Shown piece by piece: positions 60,805 to 64,000 of a stretch of 64,000 nt of DNA (position 1 is its first letter; each line of letters opens with the position of its first letter). The notes under the pieces are model-generated. The model saw only the letters and a program-made list of their open reading frames with translations. It did not search any database and was not told the origin of the DNA. Position numbers and translations under genes: made by a program. Origin of the DNA: an uncultured Bacteroidales bacterium (lineage in GTDB: Bacteria; Bacteroidota; Bacteroidia; Bacteroidales; Muribaculaceae); contig CADAZN010000002.1 in NCBI GenBank assembly GCA_902792435.1, forward strand, positions 96,283 to 160,282. The letters are read 5' to 3'.

Positions 60805-62882
60805 TAATATTTTTGGTAGGCACCCGACTGCTTAATATTATAATAAGGTATCCTTGACGATTTACATTCATTGTCAAATACAACGTTGTCGTCTCCGTAG
60901 ATTCCTCCCGACAGCATAATTGTGTCACATTCAATCAACTCTTTTAAGCGTGAGATTTGGGAATGAAATCCCTTGGTTACTAAAGCCACATCAAATTTCA
61001 ATGCGACACTATCCTCGCGAATGTAATTCTTCCACTTACCTTTACCCGCAACAACTATTCCAGTCCCCATAACGTTGGCATAAGGCGGATCAAAAACCGC
61101 TCCTGGTAGCTGACATTTGGTGCTGTCAATCAACCTAATACTGTCAATGTTGTGATGAGCAAGAAATGCACGGTTCCACCGCTTGAAGTTTTCCACATCA
61201 AAATCATTTGGCACATCGGGCACCCAAAGCAGAGCATTATTGTCATTGAAATAAAGTACTGGCGTAGAATTGAAAGAGTTGAAAATCACCAATCCACGAC
61301 GCGGTGCCATCGAATCCTGCACCAAGCCACAAGCAACACCTAATATCAAGACTACTCCTGCAGCAAGCAGCATACGTGCGTTGCGCTTGTAAATCCACAA
61401 AAACAAGAGAATAAGCACGGAATAATATACCACCACAGCAACCCATGTGACATAGATACTGCCACTAGGTGGTGAGATTGTCGACATCCAACCGGCCATG
61501 GTTTCGATAGCGTCAACAATCCAATCGATGACCTGCGATAATCCTGCAATTCCTCCCCCCATCGCCAGCAACACTATAGCCAATGCGCCCAGTACCATAA
61601 ACACAGGTATCAATGGCATAATCAACACATTTGAGAACATCGACAGCAACGACAAAGTGTTGAAATAATAGGCTGTGAGAATTATCGTTGTCACCATCGC
61701 CACTAGCGATGTCACAAACGTGGTGCATAGGTAGTTGAGAATCTTGTTGTCGGGGAACTTGACATCAAATGCCTTATAGAACACTAAGAGTGAGACCACA
61801 GTTATAAAACTGAGCTGGAAGCCCACGCCGAAGAGCGAATTAGGCGAGAAAACCAAGATTGCAAGAGCAGCAGCGGCAACGGAGTTGAGCGGAGACGATT
61901 TGCGGTAAAAGATTTGCGACATAAACACAAAAGCTATCATCACCGTGGCTCTAATCACCGAAGGAGACATTCCTGTCAAGACATCATAGGCAATCAACAC
62001 CAGCATGGTGAGAACAAGACGCAACTTCTTGCCACGCACATAGTCAAGAGGAAATAGCAGGAACCATATAATCAGCGTAATGACAGCCACATGCAAACCG
62101 CTCAATGCGAGCACATGAGCCACTCCAGCTTGTGAGAAGCTGTCACGCACCATAGGCTGTATGAAATCATCGTTTCCCAACAACATAGCAATAATCAGTG
62201 CTTGCGAGTTGGGCGACAGTTGTGAGTTCAGGACCCTGTGCTGCAATTCACTCCTAAGGTTAAAGGCTCTTGTCAAAAGTGTGTTAGATACCCCTACCCT
62301 TTCAACGTCTCTCACATCGGTGTGTTGCCTGTAAAGAATGCCCTTGTCGTGCATATAACGTCTATAGTCCATCTCATCGGGGTTGCCCATGTTAGTTACC
62401 CTCGCAAGATCTAGCCCAAAAGCGATGAGATGCCCAGCAACGAGGTCATAGTCACAACCACGAGTCGACAACAAAATGTGTGCGTCTCTAAATGGGACGT
62501 GTGAGTTATCGTTAAGTTTGAGCAGCTTCACTTGCATCAGCATGCTCTGCTCATTATATTTTACCGATTCTATTCGGGCGCAGACCGTCTTACCATTCAA
62601 GCTCTCAACATCAAGCTCTTCAGGCTCAGCCACACATGAAGCTGCCCATCCCATAGCCACCATCACAAGCGATAATGGAACGATTCGGAATTGTCGAGCA
62701 CGCACGCTCTTAGCTATTGATATGCTCGAGCGGCGCATCCACAGGAGAGTCACAACGGCCACAACAAGCAAGGCAAGAGGAACAAAAATGCTATCTACAA
62801 AACGAAAAAGGATAATGCCCACAACAAAGGGAAGCAGTATCCTCAGAACTGGCAAACGTGACAAAACACTAACGTTGCCCAT
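60801..62882 (-). CDS. comEC: ComEC/Rec2-family protein
   Basis: A 693-residue multi-pass protein of the ComEC/Rec2 family, the channel for DNA uptake. N-terminal membrane helices, a DUF4131-like OB region (about 90-200), and the Competence domain (FSQAGVAHVLALSGLHVAVI, MSPSVIRATVMIAFVFM) are present. The C-terminal part, where a metallo-beta-lactamase domain is expected, runs for about 150 residues but shows no HxHxDH motif (AFLAHHNIDSIRL, DVALVTKGFHSQISRL), so it looks like a degenerate or lost nuclease domain, as in other Bacteroidetes ComEC. It follows aroE by 15 bases. Confidence 0.9.
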   Translation of the reverse strand: MGNVSVLSRLPVLRILLPFVVGIILFRFVDSIFVPLALLVVAVVTLLWMRRSSISIAKSVRARQFRIVPLSLVMVAMGWAASCVAEPEELDVESLNGKTVCARIESVKYNEQSMLMQVKLLKLNDNSHVPFRDAHILLSTRGCDYDLVAGHLIAFGLDLARVTNMGNPDEMDYRRYMHDKGILYRQHTDVRDVERVGVSNTLLTRAFNLRSELQHRVLNSQLSPNSQALIIAMLLGNDDFIQPMVRDSFSQAGVAHVLALSGLHVAVITLIIWFLLFPLDYVRGKKLRLVLTMLVLIAYDVLTGMSPSVIRATVMIAFVFMSQIFYRKSSPLNSVAAAALAILVFSPNSLFGVGFQLSFITVVSLLVFYKAFDVKFPDNKILNYLCTTFVTSLVAMVTTIILTAYYFNTLSLLSMFSNVLIMPLIPVFMVLGALAIVLLAMGGGIAGLSQVIDWIVDAIETMAGWMSTISPPSGSIYVTWVAVVVYYSVLILLFLWIYKRNARMLLAAGVVLILGVACGLVQDSMAPRRGLVIFNSFNSTPVLYFNDNNALLWVPDVPNDFDVENFKRWNRAFLAHHNIDSIRLIDSTKCQLPGAVFDPPYANVMGTGIVVAGKGKWKNYIREDSVALKFDVALVTKGFHSQISRLKELIECDTIMLSGGIYGDDNVVFDNECKSSRIPYYNIKQSGAYQKYY

Positions 62883-62897
62883 AATCTTTGAAAATTA

Positions 62898-63659
62898 CTA
62901 TTCAGTCCAAATTCTATATGACTCAAAAGCCTGAAGCAGAAGCATCTCAAGGCCACTTTTCACCGTTGCCCCATTCTCCTGGGCCTTTCTCATGAACATC
63001 GTCTCGCTGGGATTGTAAACCAAGTCATAGCACAAATGCTGGGGAGTGATAAATCGATAAGGAATATCGGGGCATTCCTCTGTGTTGGGATAAGTGCCTA
63101 ACGGTGTAGTGTTAACAATGATTTTGTGATCATTAATCATTTGCTTGGTCAGCTCCTCATAGGTAACTGTGTTTGACGACTTGCGCCTTGACACGTAGCT
63201 CACATCAATATCCAAGCTCTCGAGCGCTTCCTTAACAGCAAGGCTGGCTCCCCCAGTTCCTAGCACCAATGCCGAGTGCATCTCAGGAGTTAACAACGAT
63301 GAGATAGAGTTCTTGAACGCTATAGAGTCAGTGTTATAGCCAATCAACTTGATTCCTGCAGTGTTACGATTCTTAATAATCTTAATCACATTGACAGCGC
63401 CAACACTCTTGGCCGACTCATCAAGCTCATCAAGATAAGGTATTACCGACACTTTAAAAGGCATAGTTACATTCAGACCGTCAAGGTTGGAATACTCACT
63501 AAAGATGCTCATCAACTCACTGATGTCATTAAGCTCAAAATTAAAATATTGCGCATTAATACCCTCCGAGAAAAACTTCTGATTAAAGAAGTCCATCGAG
63601 AAGGAATGAATGAGCGATGTGCCTATCAGTCCATATATTTTACCTTCGTCGGTCACCAT
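62898..63659 (-). CDS. aroE: Shikimate dehydrogenase
   Basis: AroE reduces 3-dehydroshikimate with NADPH in the aromatic amino acid pathway. The 253 residues have GLIGTSLIHSFSMDFFNQKF with the substrate-binding serines, GLNVTMPFKVSVIPYLDELD with the catalytic lysine (K in PFK), the nucleotide fold VLGTGGASLAVKEAL, and the C-terminal SGLEMLLLQAFESYRIW. Length is slightly short but normal for the phylum. It starts the minus-strand pair aroE-comEC. Confidence 0.95.
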   Translation of the reverse strand: MVTDEGKIYGLIGTSLIHSFSMDFFNQKFFSEGINAQYFNFELNDISELMSIFSEYSNLDGLNVTMPFKVSVIPYLDELDESAKSVGAVNVIKIIKNRNTAGIKLIGYNTDSIAFKNSISSLLTPEMHSALVLGTGGASLAVKEALESLDIDVSYVSRRKSSNTVTYEELTKQMINDHKIIVNTTPLGTYPNTEECPDIPYRFITPQHLCYDLVYNPSETMFMRKAQENGATVKSGLEMLLLQAFESYRIWTE

Positions 63660-63920
63660 AATGTACCTTTTTTAACGATTGCTATATATATTTTGCAAAA
63701 TTAATCAAAAATGATAGCTTTACAAATTTTTTTAGAGGTTTTTTATCACAAAACAACATTTATTTAACAAAGTGACACTATTCACACACCATTTGTGATA
63801 AGTTGTCACCTTTCCTTCTCAGTGTCACAATCAAACAACTTCTACAACCCATCAACAACTTAGACCTGTATTGTTCTACCAAATTTTAGGATTAGTCACA
63901 TTGTCTTATCCTGAAAAAAG

Positions 63921-63949
63921 TTGACAGTTAAAGAGCCCAAAACTGTCAA
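63921..63949 (+). promoter_or_regulatory. Perfect inverted repeat before a gene start at the window edge
   Basis: TTGACAGTT (63921-63929) and AACTGTCAA (63941-63949) are a perfect 9-base pair of arms four bases before the ATG at 63954. It could be an operator or an RNA hairpin over the start. From 63660 to 63920 I see no gene; TGTCAC/GTGACA recurs at 63772, 63804 and 63823. Confidence 0.5.
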
Positions 63950-63953
63950 AAAG

Positions 63954-64000
63954 ATGGAACTAAGACAACCTTACAGTCGCCACCCCGAGTGGTTCAAATT
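63954..64000 (+). CDS. Possible start of a gene that continues beyond the window
   Basis: An ATG at 63954 opens a frame, MELRQPYSRHPEWFK, that is still open at the window end. Only 15 codons are visible, so no product can be named. Confidence 0.35.
   Translation, partial: MELRQPYSRHPEWFK

Overview
The window is a chromosomal segment of a member of the Bacteroidales, most like the gut family Muribaculaceae or its close relatives. The order rests on what can be read here: about twenty promoters of the Bacteroidetes type (TTTG or TTG, 19-21 bases, then TAnnTTTG), weak or absent Shine-Dalgarno sites, and many families typical of the phylum (DUF4301, DUF5103, DUF5606, DUF5063, the DUF58/MoxR/DUF4129/DUF4350 cluster, PPi-dependent phosphofructokinase, a CBM/dockerin-like secreted protein). 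The family-level placement is inference.

Layout. 1-2.5 kb: ruvX-def-guaD-nagB on the plus strand. 2.5-8.7 kb: a six-gene minus-strand membrane cluster (spoIIM-like, membrane protein, DUF4129, DUF4350, MoxR, DUF58), with an RDD protein transcribed away from it through an overlapping promoter. 9.5-12.2 kb: hisS, a Crp-type regulator and a decapitated TSCPD gene, separated only by arrays of 7-base repeats. 12.3-13.5 kb: an acetyltransferase and a nitroreductase. 13.6-17.2 kb: a probable surface-decoration island with a nucleotidyltransferase/aminotransferase fusion, an opine-dehydrogenase-like enzyme and a convergent LicD transferase. 17.4-23.1 kb: gpmI, tgt, an LptF/G permease and an AT-rich GT-C type membrane glycosyltransferase. 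23.1-26.4 kb: deoD, an MltF-like lytic transglycosylase and cdsA. 27-30.2 kb: a membrane protein with its winged-helix partner, tnaA with a long structured leader, and a small winged-helix protein. 30.3-33.8 kb: DUF5103 and two secreted proteins, a 109-base direct repeat and an integrase remnant (accessory). 33.9-39.5 kb: free methionine sulfoxide reductase, a unit of tiny ORFs, an NfnAB-like flavoprotein pair, and a Rel synthetase with a dead HD domain. 39.5-45.5 kb: DUF4301, a thioredoxin, rarA, a nitrilase and an acyltransferase. 45.5-54.2 kb: phosphohexomutase, the yicC-gmk-nadD-DUF5063-M18 peptidase run, a nitroreductase and pfp. 54.4-64 kb: the secreted CBM protein, a MerR regulator, alaS, DUF5606, an NlpC/P60 lipoprotein, comEC and aroE.

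Most genes are housekeeping. The most unusual material is (1) the fusion/opine dehydrogenase/LicD island; (2) the tnaA leader, in which a 28-codon ORF ending in two Cys codons runs into the first of three competing hairpin arms; (3) variable 7-base repeat arrays that fill the space between neighbouring genes from stop codon to start codon; and (4) small ORFs with their own promoter and terminator at 34.4-34.8 kb. No rRNA, tRNA, CRISPR array or intact insertion sequence was seen. All family assignments were made by eye from sequence motifs, without database searches.
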